Shown piece by piece: positions 21,442 to 33,954 of a DNA stretch of 64,000 nucleotides (position 1 is its first letter; the number at the start of each line of letters is the position of its first letter). Source of the DNA: Sequoia sempervirens (taxonomy: Eukaryota > Streptophyta > Pinopsida > Cupressales > Cupressaceae); assembly GCA_007258455.2 (NCBI GenBank), contig VDFB02047230.1, forward strand, positions 160,526,635 through 160,590,634, in the 5' to 3' direction. The position numbers were made by a program, and so were the translations under genes. The notes below the pieces were generated by a model. It searched no databases. It was not told the DNA's origin and saw only the letters and a program-made list of their open reading frames with translations.

Positions 21442-23241
21442 TATTGAAGAAATGATTTGTTTTGGAGAGTTCCCAATAGATCTTTTTACAACTAATGATA
21501 ATAATGTAAGGTATAAAAATACATAAGACTTGTGCAAAAATATTATTCTTGTTTAAAGGATTACTATTGATGAGTCCTTAGTACTTGATAAAAAGATTAA
21601 CAAGAATGAAATTCTAAATGCTATAAAATATTTAAAAAGTGGAAAGTCTTTTAGTGTTGAAGGTTTATTGATTTAATTCTACAAAGCTAATATTGAGTGG
21701 GTTGTAGATGATCTATTAATAGTATATAAATAATCTATCTAGAAAGATTCTCTCCGTAATGCCAATAATAGAGGTATTATTAAGATTTGTTCTAAAGATA
21801 GAAACACGATTAATATCAATAATTAGAGACCAATAACTCTACTGAGTATTTTGTATAAAATATCTCCTAAAGTTTTAGCCTTAAGATTAGTGGATATCTT
21901 ATCAAGATCATTAATTATTGAGAATTTAATTACCAATTAAAAATCTCTTGATTGGGATAAAAAAGATAAATTAGAATGTTGGGATGATCTTGCTAGATTT
22001 TGAAAAGGTTTATGATAGAGTGAAATGGTCTTTTGTTATGCTACTCCTAAAAGATTTTGGATTTTCTAGATATTTTTCAATATGATCAAGGTTATATTTC
22101 ATGATGCATATGCTCAAATTGATATGAACGATTATTTAACAAAATCCTTTATTATTAAATATACATTAGATAGTGATGTCTTTTATCTCCTACTCCATTT
22201 GAACCATTAATTTTGATGCTCTTCATTATTTTTTGAGAACTTACTTTTTGGAAATATGTTTAAGGGTTCTTTTTAAACCAAATAATGAGACACTTATAAA
22301 TATACAATTTGTTGATGACACTACTTCGTTTGCTAAATTGGATGTGATTTTTTTGGACAATCTAAGTAATATAACTAATGCTTAGTATTTGGATTTTAAA
22401 GCTATTTTTTGAAATAAAATCATCTATATTTAGTTGGAATGAGTCTTCTCCTATTTGACTCACTAATTCTAGATGGTAATGGGGTGGCCCTAATAAATAA
22501 GTTAGATATTTTGAGATTCTTTTTTCTATTAATGTTTCCCTTAAAAATATGTGGAATTAGATGTATTGTAATATTTAGAAGAAGATTTTAAAAGAGAATA
22601 GAATATTTTTATATTTGGTTGGTAGAATCTAAGTTTTTTGGCTAGTAGAATCCAAGTTTGTCAAAAATGTTTTTTTCTTATAGTATTTAATATGTGTCTA
22701 TTTGGATGTTTGGAAGCTATAAAATTGAAAATATTCATATACTCATAAGGAACTTCAATTTGATGTTAAAAGTAACAAGAAAGGCATACAATTAAGGGAG
22801 ATTGGTGTTTCTTGAGTAAGAAAAATGGTGGTGTGGGTTATTTTTTTTTTAAAATATAGGGTGTGGCTTTGGCTAGAAAATGGATTATTAAAGCCTTCGA
22901 GGGAAATGAATCTTGGAAAGTACTTATTAGGAATAATATTTTATGCATTTTCCAAAAAATGTCAAGCATTGGGAAGGAATTCATCCTTATGAACTTTTAT
23001 TTAGTAATTTCTCTATAAAACACTTAGGTTCTAGTTATTCTACACTGTTTGGAGGGCATGGGAAAGTGTGAAGTCTTTAATCACTGTTACATAAGCGATT
23101 TATAGAAATGAAAAAAATTATAGCTAAATATCTATTTCATAGAATTTATATTCAAAAAATAAACCCCTTCTCTAATTTAGGGGTGTTCTGTTAATATTTA
23201 GCAAAATGAAGGAATTATTAGTTTTGGTAAATTTTTATTTA
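21442..23241 (+). pseudogene. LINE (L1-type) reverse transcriptase, decayed
   Basis: In broken frames the plus strand gives the plant L1 RT blocks in order: AIKYLKSGKSF with following EGLL (about 21610-21670), RPITLLSILYKISPKVLALRL (about 21825-21895), LDFEKVYDRVKW (about 21990-22028) and the catalytic FVDDT (about 22308-22322). Downstream is GVALARKWIIKAFEGNESWK (about 22860-22920), the block after RT in plant LINEs. Many stops make it non-functional. It continues into 23242-23690. Confidence 0.8.
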
Positions 23242-23690
23242 TTTTAGGTATGTTTGGGATTCGGACTATTGCAAGCTTTCTCTACCTAATTCTCAAAGAA
23301 GAACCCTCTCAGTAATTAATTTTTTTTTGGTTCAATATTAAAGTTCTTGTGGTTTTGACTTTTAATAGTGAAATTCTATAAAAATATAAATGGAATGGTG
23401 ATACCATTTTTTTAAATATCAACTCCTCCAAAATCTGTTATATGTTGACCAACTCCCAAGAGGTGATAGATCATATTAAGAAGTGTTGGAATGTTAATTT
23501 TGATATCAAGTGGCGGTCCCACTTAATTAATTGGTGTTGATAGAAGTTTCTTGAGCCTAAAACTTTCTTCTTTAGATGGATTTTATTGATTAAAAATTTG
23601 GCTATATTGGTTGTACTATTTATTTTTAGCTTATCCTTTGTAAAATATTTAATTTCCTTGAAAGCTTTTACCACATTCATTGTATTTTTG
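23242..23690 (+). mobile_element. LINE ORF2 C-terminal part, copy B
   Basis: Collinear with 5510-5950. This copy holds the empty Helitron site at A23241|T23242. Confidence 0.6.
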
Positions 23691-23696
23691 CTATAT

Positions 23697-25115
23697 ATAT
23701 ATATTTTGATACTTAAGGAGGATTCTATTAACTGTAAAAGATGACTACAATCGTCTACAATTCAAGAACCATGGAAAATCACCACCAATACAATTTTTTT
23801 TCACACCCATCCACTACCAGTCATTGCTCCTGATCGAAACCCCAACCATCGATCGAAAAGGAGAACAAAAATTACCAACATGCAGCTCCCAACTAGCATC
23901 GTGCTATCCCAAAACCCCAAACCTGGCTCTCAACCAAGGCCATATGTAATTAAACTATGTTCATAACAAAAGAACCTAAAGTTTCCACCATTATGATAAT
24001 TATATTCACAAACTACATAACCTAAAAGTTACCTAACCGCCACCTAAAAACCATTCATTTTTGCAAATTGATCAAAATTAGGAACCTAGTTGAAATAATT
24101 CATAGGTTCAAGCATCAACATCTTCTTGAGGAAGCTTACCCCATAAGTTGCAATTTGCTCGTGCCTGACTAGGGCCATTCCTTTTAGCTCCAACGGTAGG
24201 GGGTAAACTTTGACAACCTTGATAAGAACCTTTATTAGTGGGAGATCACAAGGTTGAGGCATGCCATGACCCAAGAATATCGCGTACAGAATCTTGCCCA
24301 ACCTTCCCAAAATCTCTTTCTTGAAGAGTTTGCAGATTATTGCCTTTGCCTTCGCTTTTGGTGTGCGAACATCAAGCATAGACACTAAGAACCAAGAGAA
24401 AATGTGGGCATTAACCCAGAAGGTCTCTAGGTTCGATAAATGCCCCTTACCCAAAATCATTTTCACCGCCACCATCGTATGATGATCAATTCTTAGCATG
24501 ATCCTCTTTAACCATTGATCGATTATCAATTTGAAAGCAGTTTGTCGAGCTTTACAGTCCAAATGGATTGGGGTATCAAGGCCCAAGCTCACCAGTGACT
24601 CCACATACATCTCCACTATAAACTTGGATCATTCTGCCATACTCACAAAACTCACATAATGAGTACAAACCAAGAAAATACAACCAAACTTTGGTGAAAT
24701 CGTGCCACCCTCTATTATTTATGGTTCTTATTCTACCAAAGCTTAGAAAACTTACAACTCATGCCACTTGATGCCTAGCGTACATGATGTGGAGTCATGA
24801 AAGGTCAACAAGGAAGCATGTCCTATCCAGACTGATTGATCGCTAGATTTACCTCTTGTTGCCATTATTAATGCCAGTGAAAATGGCACTTTAAGCAAGA
24901 GGCATTAAATATACATCATTTCACCATTCATCAAACAACCCAGCTTGCTCGAACCACCTTTCCAAGTGAGCACCCTGTGAAAGGACTTTCCTCTGCCATC
25001 TCAAATTTCCAACTTGACATGTCCAATGTTATTGCTTGCTTTCCCTGTAGAATCCCAACCTTTCCACAAGATGATATGTAGAATGGCGCTCGCCCAACCT
25101 CCCACATTTTTGATA
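23697..25115 (-). mobile_element. Copy B of the 1.4-kb retroposed-looking insert
   Basis: Collinear with 5968-7423. The flanking repeats are eroded (TTTTTGCTATATATAT on the left, TTTTTGATAAATATAT on the right). Carries the shortened ORF 24086-24616. Confidence 0.5.
24086..24616 (-). CDS. Hypothetical protein, 176 aa, copy B of the 192-aa ORF
   Basis: Starts MEMYVESLVSLGLDTPIH and ends LEPMNYFN. Compared with 6356-6934 the frame is kept with no indel, but about 18 residues differ, including charge changes (E to K, R to Q). The upstream start used in copy A is followed here by a stop (MAE, then TGA). No known domain. Probably not under strong constraint. Confidence 0.35.
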   Translation of the reverse strand: MEMYVESLVSLGLDTPIHLDCKARQTAFKLIIDQWLKRIMLRIDHHTMVAVKMILGKGHLSNLETFWVNAHIFSWFLVSMLDVRTPKAKAKAIICKLFKKEILGRLGKILYAIFLGHGMPQPCDLPLIKVLIKVVKVYPLPLELKGMALVRHEQIATYGVSFLKKMLMLEPMNYFN

Positions 25116-25320
25116 AATATATTTGAAAACTATTTATATGTAATATTTTTGGGTTGTATATTAGGAAAAACCTCACTTGGAAGGAATATCTTTGTAGTTA
25201 TGTTGAACATTTAACTTGTCTTAAACTTAACTTTTTTGGTTTATAATCCCATCTAAAATTTTGTGGTTTATTTGGAAAAGAAAAGATGATGAATTTATTC
25301 TAGGACAAGAGAAGGCATCA
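25116..25320 (+). mobile_element. LINE ORF2 C-terminal end, copy B
   Basis: Same ILWFIWKRK-type ending as 7424-7620. Confidence 0.55.
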
Positions 25321-25325
25321 AATAG

Positions 25326-25921
25326 ATTCTTCTAAAAGGACTCACACTCTTTAACATTGTGTTATAGGTTACATTGATTGTAGTGCTACCTAAGGATGTT
25401 TTTATGAAGATTGTTGGTGAAGGATCAACTACTATATATAAATCAGAAATAAAATTTGTATGATTTTTGGTCACATGACTACAAAAAAATGGATGAAAAG
25501 TTTATCAAAGAATATATATAATTTCATGATAAATCCTACAAAATACTTGGGCATAACATGGTTATTGATGATGCTATTATGGATTTTGATTTTAGTAAAG
25601 AGAATTTTAGAAACTAAGAGCAGAAATAAAGTCTTCTAATAGACTTACACTCTTTAGCATTGTGTTATAGGTTACAATGATTGTAGTACTACCTAGGGAC
25701 ATGTGTTTATGAAGATTGTTGATGAAGGATCATCTACTTTGTATAAATCAGAAATAAAATTTGTATGATTCCACTCACATGACTAAAAAAAATGGATGAA
25801 AAGTTTGTCAAAGAACGCATAGAATTTTAGGAGCATTCCTGCAAAATACTTGAGAATAACATGGTTATTGATGATGCTATTGTGGATTTTGATTTTAGTA
25901 AAGAGAATTTTAGAAACTAAG
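25326..25921 (+). repeat. Copy B of the 304-bp tandem pair
   Basis: Units start near 25326 and 25630 and match 7627-8222. Confidence 0.8.
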
Positions 25922-26929
25922 ATTAGAGAGACTATATCTCCCCCTATTGGAACATTTGAGATTGATGTATTCAACGAAAGTACCAATAGGAAATGTTGTT
26001 GGGAGTAAGGTTGATCATCAATTTGCTATCCTTTTTTTTTTTTTTGGAGGTTGTGCTTATCTAATACTTGGATTTAATAGGTGATTGGTCAAGTATAATG
26101 ATGTATTATTGTTGTAATGATGTCAATTATTAATACTCTTTGAAAAGTTTTGTAGATGTTGATTCTAATTGAATTTAATTAAATTTTTTGTTATATTTTA
26201 CTCATCACATGCATATTATAACCCAAATTTTACATTTAATAATAGATCATATATATAACACAAAACTTTTTACAAACATGTTGAAAAAAAAATTATATAT
26301 TACATTATTATAGAATATATTTTTTTAATAAAAATATATCTAATATATAAAAATAGTGAAATGATATTACATCAAATGAAAGAAAAAATGAAGAATTTAG
26401 TTGGATATGAAAACTAATTAAAAGTAATCAAGAATTTAGTTGGATATGAAAACTAATTATAGTAATAGGGAACTAATGATGAGTCGGATTAATTGAGTTG
26501 AATTAGAATTAGTTAGAGTCAATAGAGTAATCTCCTCCCTTATTAAGTAGGAGCTCAAAGGCCACTTCTTCATAGGGAAAGGGAAGTTCTCGATCTATCA
26601 ACATGATTCCTTTCCCATTGAACATTGCTTAAAGGCCCTCAAACTATTAGTTAAGAGATAAAATTGTTTTCTAAGGCTGTTATCAACTTAATCATGTTAA
26701 CTGGATTTCATTAATCAATCTTATTAGAATAACAGATCATAATTGAAAAACTAATGTAAAAGGAGCGAATCAGATCTAGGAAAGGACACTTCTAGGCGAA
26801 GAGTCTTCACCAAATGTCACCCTCATAAGATAAATAAGGAACATTTTTCATATCCAATCAACAAAGGCTGATCATAATCTATTCTGAAGCAACAACAAAT
26901 AAAATATATACCTACATCTATAAATAAAT
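25922..26929 (+). other. Non-coding upstream region of Ulp1-like copy B
   Basis: Collinear with 8223-9276. Instead of the 76-bp duplication it has a short duplication of AAGAATTTAGTTGGATATGA (about 26391-26456). No gene seen. Confidence 0.6.
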
Positions 26930-29900
26930 ATGGCCAGCAATAACAGTGAAGGAGGTAAATTTATATAGCTTTGGCAATGTCAGTTTTAGTTAACAAAGTT
27001 GTTATCACCAGAGCTTGAATCCAAACATTTCAGTTTAAAGTTCTTACCAAAAATTCTAAAATAAGTCTTTTCTTTTGGAATTTTATTTTATTTTCACTTT
27101 GAAATCTTCATTAGAAAAACTAAATTGGGAGTTCCAATATGGTACTTAATTTTTTTTTCTTTGATCTATTGTAGCATCTTCTTCCAAGCGCAAGCATTCT
27201 GGTTTTGATTCAAGTACTTCTCAGGCTTTAACTAGTTCTACTGCCAGTGGAAGCAAAATGAGGAAAGTAGAGAGCCACCATGGTCAAGGTCTTACCACTT
27301 CCATACCCGCTTCAAAATCCAAATCATCCAACACAGCAGAAGCCGAAATTGAAACTGAAAGTGAAAAAATTGTAATGAAAGAATATAAAAACAAAGAAAT
27401 CCAGTGGGAAGATAGCGAAGAAGATAAAGATGAAAATGAAAGTAGAAAACTATTAAATGTTATCATTGAAAATAATCTTTATGGTGTTAAGATCTGGTAA
27501 TTAGTTTTTTATGATTGCTACTTTGGGTTTAAGCTCTTAAATGAAAAATAAGAAATTTCTTGAAACTTTTTAGAACTTTTTAGATTTGATTGTGTAAAAT
27601 GAATCATATTATATGATCTTTAGATCATGAAATATGATCCAAAATTTTGGTGAAAAATGTTTACATAATCAAATTCAGAAACTTCTGTACAATTTCTTGA
27701 AATTTTGTGATTTGATTGAGTAAAATATTTTCAATCATACTCTGCAATCTGTAGTCAGATTCATTGAGATGATGAATCATAAAATACGATCCGAAATTGG
27801 ATGAAAATTATTTTAAACAATCAAATCCAAATACTTTTAAATAATTTAGATATTTAATATCCCTAATGAAAAATATGATTAGAAATTACAGTGGAAGCTT
27901 CACTGCTAGAGAAAATATAATTCTGATGTCTTTTTTTTTTCCCTATTTTCAACTGTGATGATCAAACAACAAAGCAGTTGCCCAGATGGAGCAGAGTTTT
28001 ACTGGGAAAAGGATGAACTAAAAGATGTCATAAAAAAAAAGTCGAAAAAGTCGAAGTTTTGGTTATCTTCCAGTCACGTAGATACTATTATACAGTACGG
28101 ACCCAGTTAATCTGTTACCAAAGCAGTATCATATTCCTTTAAGCCGATCAGATTTTAGATCTACTTAAACAAAAGAGATTAGCTTATAAAAAAAAATTGT
28201 TGGGTTTATTTTTTTCATTTAAGATTTTACAATTCATAAATAATCTAAAGAGACTCCATAGCTTCAGCAATTAATGATATTCATGAAAAGGGCATTGAAC
28301 AAAATCGAAAAGAAGAGAAATGTAACCATCTGTTCTATCGATGTTGGAGAAGATTTGATTCTTCACAGTTTTTATTATTCAGCACAGTTATTTTACTTAA
28401 TATTATTATCTAATGATTCAAATTAACCCAGCAGAAATTGACCTGCAGTTTTCATCTGAGAGATTTTCAGATGCAACACCCATCGCATTTACTCTTGCAG
28501 AGAGTTAACATATGCTCTTCTTCTAAAATGGGTCAGAAATTGGGTATAGATCTTGATAAATCCGACCAAGAAACTGCTGCCAATGCTGTTAAGAGACTGT
28601 TGGAACGTCCTGGGATGCTCAAGAACGTTCAATATAATCTCATTCCTTTTCATTTCAAGTATAGTACAATTCATTCCTGTCTTAAAATATAAATTTGGTG
28701 GCCCAGTTGAGTCCTTTTTTATTGACTTCAGTGATATTTTTAAAGGTGCTGCTGTTAATATTATCTGTTATATTAAAACATTATGACCTCTGTTTTTAAA
28801 TAATTGTTAGAAATAATTTCTCTTAGATCTGAGGATTTAGTAGATAGTATCTCTTGCACAATTGATCAAAGATGAAGACAGGTCTTCCCAATTTTTTTTC
28901 AATTGTATACTGATTAAAGGTGTGAAATTGAATAGAGAAGGGTCCAGCATTGTGCAGACTGGATCCTTAGGTAATGTTTTGTGGTCTGTAATTTGGTTTT
29001 TTTGGGTTTGTTCTAGCTTGTCAGCTTAGATGCGGTCGTTTTATTTTGGTCCCATCTGTACTCTTGTTGTGTTGGATTTGATTTGTTCTATTTTTTTGTA
29101 ATGGATTTATGATGCCTTCAAAACCAACTTTAATCATGTGAGGTTGTATAGAGAAGGGTCTAGCATTGTTTAGACTGGATCCTTAGGTAATGTTTTGTGG
29201 TCCGTAATTTGGTTTTTTGGGTTTGTTTTAGCTTATCAGCTTAGATGCGGTCGTTTTGTTTTGGTCCCATCTGTACTCTTGTTGTGTTGGATTTGATTTG
29301 TTCTATTTTTTTTGTAATGGATTTATGATGCCTTCAAAACCAACTTTAATCATGTGAGGTTGAATAGAGAAGGGTCTAGCATTGTTTAGACTGGATCCTT
29401 AGGTAATGTTTTGTGGTCTGTATATAATTTGGTTTTTTTTAGGTTTGTTCTAGCTTGTCAACTTAGATGTAATTGTTTTGTTTTGGTCCCATCTGTACTC
29501 TTCTTATGTTGGATTTGATATGTTCTATCTTTTGTAACGGATTTATGATACCATCAAAACCAACTTTTATATTTCTTTGTTTTTGCAGAAGACACTGGCA
29601 CTTATTTATCATTTGTGGTCTAGATGGACAGACGTCTTCTTCCCATCCACAGATTTTGTATCTCAATTCTTTGGAAATGTGCAGAATAAATGAACTAATG
29701 CAGCATGCAATAACACAGTAAGTATTAATATTAAGTATGATAAATATGTTTTAAGCTTATGTTCCCAATGTAACTAATATATTACATTTATCTTATTTCA
29801 GAGTTGTTGAAGATAAGACTGGAAGTAGGGCTACTTGGTCTGATTTAAAGGAATGGCCTGCCATCACAATTTTCATTTTCATTTACAGATTGTTTTTGTC

Positions 29901-30573
29901 TTTCAGGATTTTGTGTTAAATATTTCAATGGATGAATACAGGTTCCTCAGCAGAGCAATACACATGACTGTGGGTTTTTCGTAGTGGAATTTGTATATGA
30001 ATTTTTAGTTAACTTGGTGAGCCCGGATCAAAAGGATTTTGCAGTTGCGGTGAGTACTATTCTTTCAAGTTAGTAAATTTGATTAGTTAGAATTTGACAT
30101 AATAGAATTTATTTCAATTTATGATTTAATTCAGTTAGTTCTATTAATGTTGAGAGGTATTTTATAATGTTGGCACCTTAAAAAAAAATCTTAAAATTGA
30201 CAGTCATTTACATGTTAAAATAATAATATTTAGGAATAAATATAAAATTTCTAAGATAAACATGCATAAAATCTATATCTTTATATACATATTATATATT
30301 TTAAGTAGAATAAAATATTTAGTTAAATAAAATAATTTCAAATTGATATTTCTGAACATTTTTAAATAGATGTATTTAAGATATTTATACAAATTTTATT
30401 TATTTAAATTATTTGAAAAAATACTAAACATAATTTAATTTCAGATGTTAGAATTTGATGATTTAAGTTTTGGAGATACTTCACGTAAAGAATTTCGTGA
30501 ATTTATGTTATATTACCTTTTTAAATTCAAAGATGAAAATCAAGCTGTTGAAATTAAACCAAGTAAGCTGTAA
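26930..30573 (+). pseudogene. Ulp1/SENP-type (C48) SUMO protease gene, copy B, probably defective
   Basis: Exons mirror copy A: 26930-26954, 27175-27496, 27975-28094, 28449-28658, 29589-29717, about 29802-29941 (unclear), 29942-30049 and 30445-30573. All GT/AG borders used in copy A are kept, and exons 1-5 join in the same phase. Catalytic His (RHWHLF) and Cys (THDCGFF) are present. The expected Asp is again Asn (29665-29667), so that change predates the duplication. The out-of-frame DFVLNISMDEY segment before VPQQ is also shared. Exon 2 has replacements against copy A (N to S, K to E, T to R), and the last exon has L to F. Retention of clean splice sites and frames in both copies leaves room for a non-catalytic expressed product. 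Confidence 0.7.
28935..29581 (+). repeat. Intronic tandem repeat, three units of 216 bp
   Basis: GAGAAGGGTC starts units at 28935, 29151 and 29367, spaced exactly 216 bp apart. Copy A has only two units at the same site. Lies in the intron before the His-bearing exon. Confidence 0.9.
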
Positions 30574-32029
30574 GAATTATTATTTTTTCTTTCCTTTTTA
30601 CAACAATCTAGTGAACATGCCAGTGAAGTTTGATAGGGTCATTGGACATTAGATACAATATTGTTTGAGTTGAGATATTCTAGTGTTGTTTGACACAGTA
30701 AGCTTTGAGGAATATTGGCATGCCAATCAAAGTGGCGACCATGAAGATTGAAGACAGCTAAAATGAAAGATATGATAATTTAGACTTGTTTCAACTCCAC
30801 GATGTGGTATTTGTGGTTATTTGAAAAACACTGTAAGAAGAGATTTTTTTCTTTTTCTCTCTGCAACTATATGCATTGCATATAATATCCTAATGAATTT
30901 ATTTATATAAATTTGAGATCATATTCGATGAAGTGTTAAATATTCTTGATAAATACAAAAATTGATATTAATTTGATTGTCTATTTCAATTCATTTAAAT
31001 TTCTTTACTTATATAAATTTGACGTGTCATAAATCTTGTTAAGAATAAAACACTTGATTTAAAATTAATTATTATTTTAATATCTTACCTTTATAAGTAA
31101 AAATAATGTGGAATCGTCCCTATATGATTTGATTAATAGTCATATATACGTATGGTAGATTGATTCTTCTTCTTTAGCTCTCTATTGTTTTGATGATGGA
31201 TCATATAGTGTGGTTTGAAATGTTGAAGAGAAAACTCCAACACAATCAAAACCCATAAATAATAGTGAATAACAATATGGATTGTGGAAACTTGATATTG
31301 CAATTTGAAATGTCGAAGCAAAAGACTCCCAACACAATCAAATCCATAAATAATGGTGAATAATAATATGAATTGTGGAAACTTGATATCATTAATTGAA
31401 CATATATTTAAAATCTACCAAATATATAAATGATATTAAGTCTAGACCCAAAACTATTTTATGGCTGAACTAAAAGATATCTTGTATCTAGAATTTAAAC
31501 ACATTTTTCTTGAGAGTTGTGTCAAACCATTTGTGTGGATAAATTATGGTTGATTAGAGACTTTAGTCCAGGAATGCATTGTCTTTGACATGTAGATTTA
31601 AGTTGTAGAACCCATGAGAAAAAATATCACTGTCACATTTTCCCACTATATTTGCATGTTACCTATATTACCCATAAATTGCTACCATGCCATGTTACCT
31701 ACATGACACATGGACCTCAAATTAAACTAATTTGGATAAAAGCAATATTTAGAGACCTATGACAATTAGTGATGATTGTCACTAGTGGCATGGCTTGACT
31801 AAAAGTTGTTACATGTTAAACTTAAATTCATGAGCATGCCAACATGTAGTTCATTTAGTTTGATATATGATATCAACTCAAAAATAGATTTTTTATTATA
31901 TTATCATGATAAACTTGGATTAATTTTGACACAAGAAACATTTACAAATTTATTGCTTGAGTATTTAGTTGTTTAGGTAGCCAGTATTATAATTCTAATA
32001 ATTTTTCTGAACCTCTTTAGATCCTCACT
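30574..32029 (+). other. 3' flank of Ulp1-like copy B
   Basis: Collinear with the copy A flank except for a deletion junction near 30900, which joins sequence equivalent to about 12993 and 13827. Contains the 90-bp duplication (31214 and 31304). No gene seen. Confidence 0.6.
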
Positions 32030-32881
32030 TGAGGAGGCCATGATTTCCTACATCACATATAGTTCAAGACTACTTATCTAGTAGCTATATTAAGAGAAAA
32101 TTAATTATTTTTTTTGGACATATGAAGTTTAATTTCAATTCATTCAAAAATTGATTTTTGAATGGTAATTAAATGATAAATGACAAAATATAGCTAATTT
32201 TTTCCTGAATCTAAATCTCACAAAGACACATGGAATCTAAGAGTACTTCACATCTTAGCATTTAATTAGCTCTTACTTCACATCTTAGCATTTAATTTGC
32301 TCTAATTTTTTAGGGATGATTAGTTGGTAGCTACAAATATAATACTACCAAATCCTATAAATTTGTAAGGGAGGCTTAGATGTCTTTTCTAACCCTCAAA
32401 CCTCTTGTTAGAGTTGAATGAGGAGTATGTGGTGAGCGTGTTGTGGATGGAGACCCCCATTTATAGGTGTTTCTTGTGACTTAAAAACATTTTATATTTT
32501 CCCATGTTGTTAATAATTCTAACTTTCTCATAGTGATTAAGTTGTTCATCGTTGGGCTCACAAATTTTTATATCGGTAGGAATTTTATCATTTGAAGGGG
32601 TTGTAAAATATTATGTTCTTGTGTCTTGTTTCCAATTTTTATAACTAGTGTATTCTATGTTGTGTCTTGGTTTAAATCTAGTGGAGGTCCTATTGTTTTA
32701 AAGTTTTATTATTTAGTTTTAGTATTAAAGTATGATATATCAATATCTTGATGATCATACTAAATTGGGTCCTTCATTGTGCAATATTAGATTGGGCCAA
32801 GACTACTTATAAATAGTAGTGCATCCACTTTGTCAAATATAACTTAAAAGCATAAAGTTTTCATAGTCCATGATAATCAAG
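32030..32881 (+). repeat. Dispersed repeat family R, copy B, first part
   Basis: GAGGAGGCCATGATTTCCTA onward, continuing past the point where contig 1 ends (32415) with TGGATGGAGACCCCCATTTA, which parallels TGGATGGAAACCCCAAATTC near 42880. Interrupted at 32882 by TIR element 1 and resuming at 33955. Contains a small duplication of ACTTCACATCTTAGCATTTA (about 32246-32298). Confidence 0.6.
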
Positions 32882-33950
32882 GGGTGAAGCCATAATAGTG
32901 GTTTACAATTTGATGGAGGAAGGAAAATTGAGAAAAAATGACCCCATGGCAAAAAAATTGGTTTTAGGGGTTCGCATGAACCTACATGTTTGACCGAACC
33001 ATAAAGGGGTTCGACCGAACTAGGGTTCGAGCGAACCCATTAACTATTGGGACCACATTTCCCACCCAAAAAACAAAGGAAATGTGCATATTAGTGGGGG
33101 TTCGAATGAACCCTGGTTCGCTAGAACCCCCTGGTTCTAGTGAACCCCCTTTTTCCCTAATTTTTTAATTTGTTCACACAAAAAACCTAAAATTTTACGC
33201 TTTCAAGCTCCGGTTGGGGATGAAAATGGGGGAATATTTAGAAAAAAAAATTGGAATTGAGTAGCCTTCAGAACGAGCTATCCAATGAATATAATTTTAC
33301 TATGTTTTGGTTTTATTATCTATCTATTTTTTAAGTTTTATTAAGTATAGGTTTTTCATCAAAAAAAAAATTCTCTGTTCTGCACAAGTGGAAAAATAGA
33401 AGATTATAAAAAAAAAAAATTTAAAAATGTGAGTGCACCAGATATTGAAGTCCTTGATCCAACAAAAAAGAGAGAGAAGAATTTTGATACATACAGTAAA
33501 AGTTATGCATTATACGGTCCTATGTCTAAATTGTCTTTTGATTGACTTCGAAACTTGATTAAAGAAAAAATATTCAATAAAAATTATCTAACCAAGTGGA
33601 AGCACTAGATATCGGAGTTAGAAATCTAAATTTGAAAGAATTGGAATTTTATCTTTCATGGAAAAAAAGTTATGCGTTATACGGTGTGCGTCACTTTTTA
33701 AAAATGCTATTTTTTGAAAAAAACCAATTTTTGTGGGAGATGGAAAAATAAGTGCAATATGATTCCAAAAAAATTGAAAAAAATATTTTTAGAATCTAAA
33801 GACAAAATGTGACAAGACTCTAGTTTACATCATCTTCAAATTTCTTACGGTTTAATCGCTATAGGTGCCCGAATGTGGAGATTGTGTTAAAAAAAAAATA
33901 TCAGTGTTCAGTTAGGCCAAAAAGTGTAAACCACTATTGTGGGATCACCC
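32882..33950 (+). mobile_element. TIR DNA transposon 1, non-autonomous, 4-bp TSD CAAG
   Basis: Begins GGGTGAAGCCATAATAGTGG and ends CCACTATTGTGGGATCACCC: terminal inverted repeats of about 25 bp with a few mismatches. CAAG flanks both sides (32878-32881 and 33951-33954). No transposase ORF. An internal cluster of GGTTCG/CGAACC motifs lies at 32968-33150. Superfamily unassigned; a 4-bp duplication is unusual and is known for Sola, among others. Confidence 0.85.
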
Positions 33951-33954
33951 CAAG

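Larger units (their letters stand above)
22939..32415 (+). repeat. Segmental duplicate (copy B) of 1-15304 without the Helitron
   Basis: Collinear with 1-300 plus 5510-15304. Both copies share the LINE 3' part, the 17-bp-flanked insert, the 304-bp pair, the Ulp1-like gene and the 3' repeats. Divergence varies: about 5% around the 192-codon ORF but below 1% over the last Ulp1 exons. Copy B lacks about 0.83 kb of the 110-bp array region and has one extra intronic repeat unit. Confidence 0.95.
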
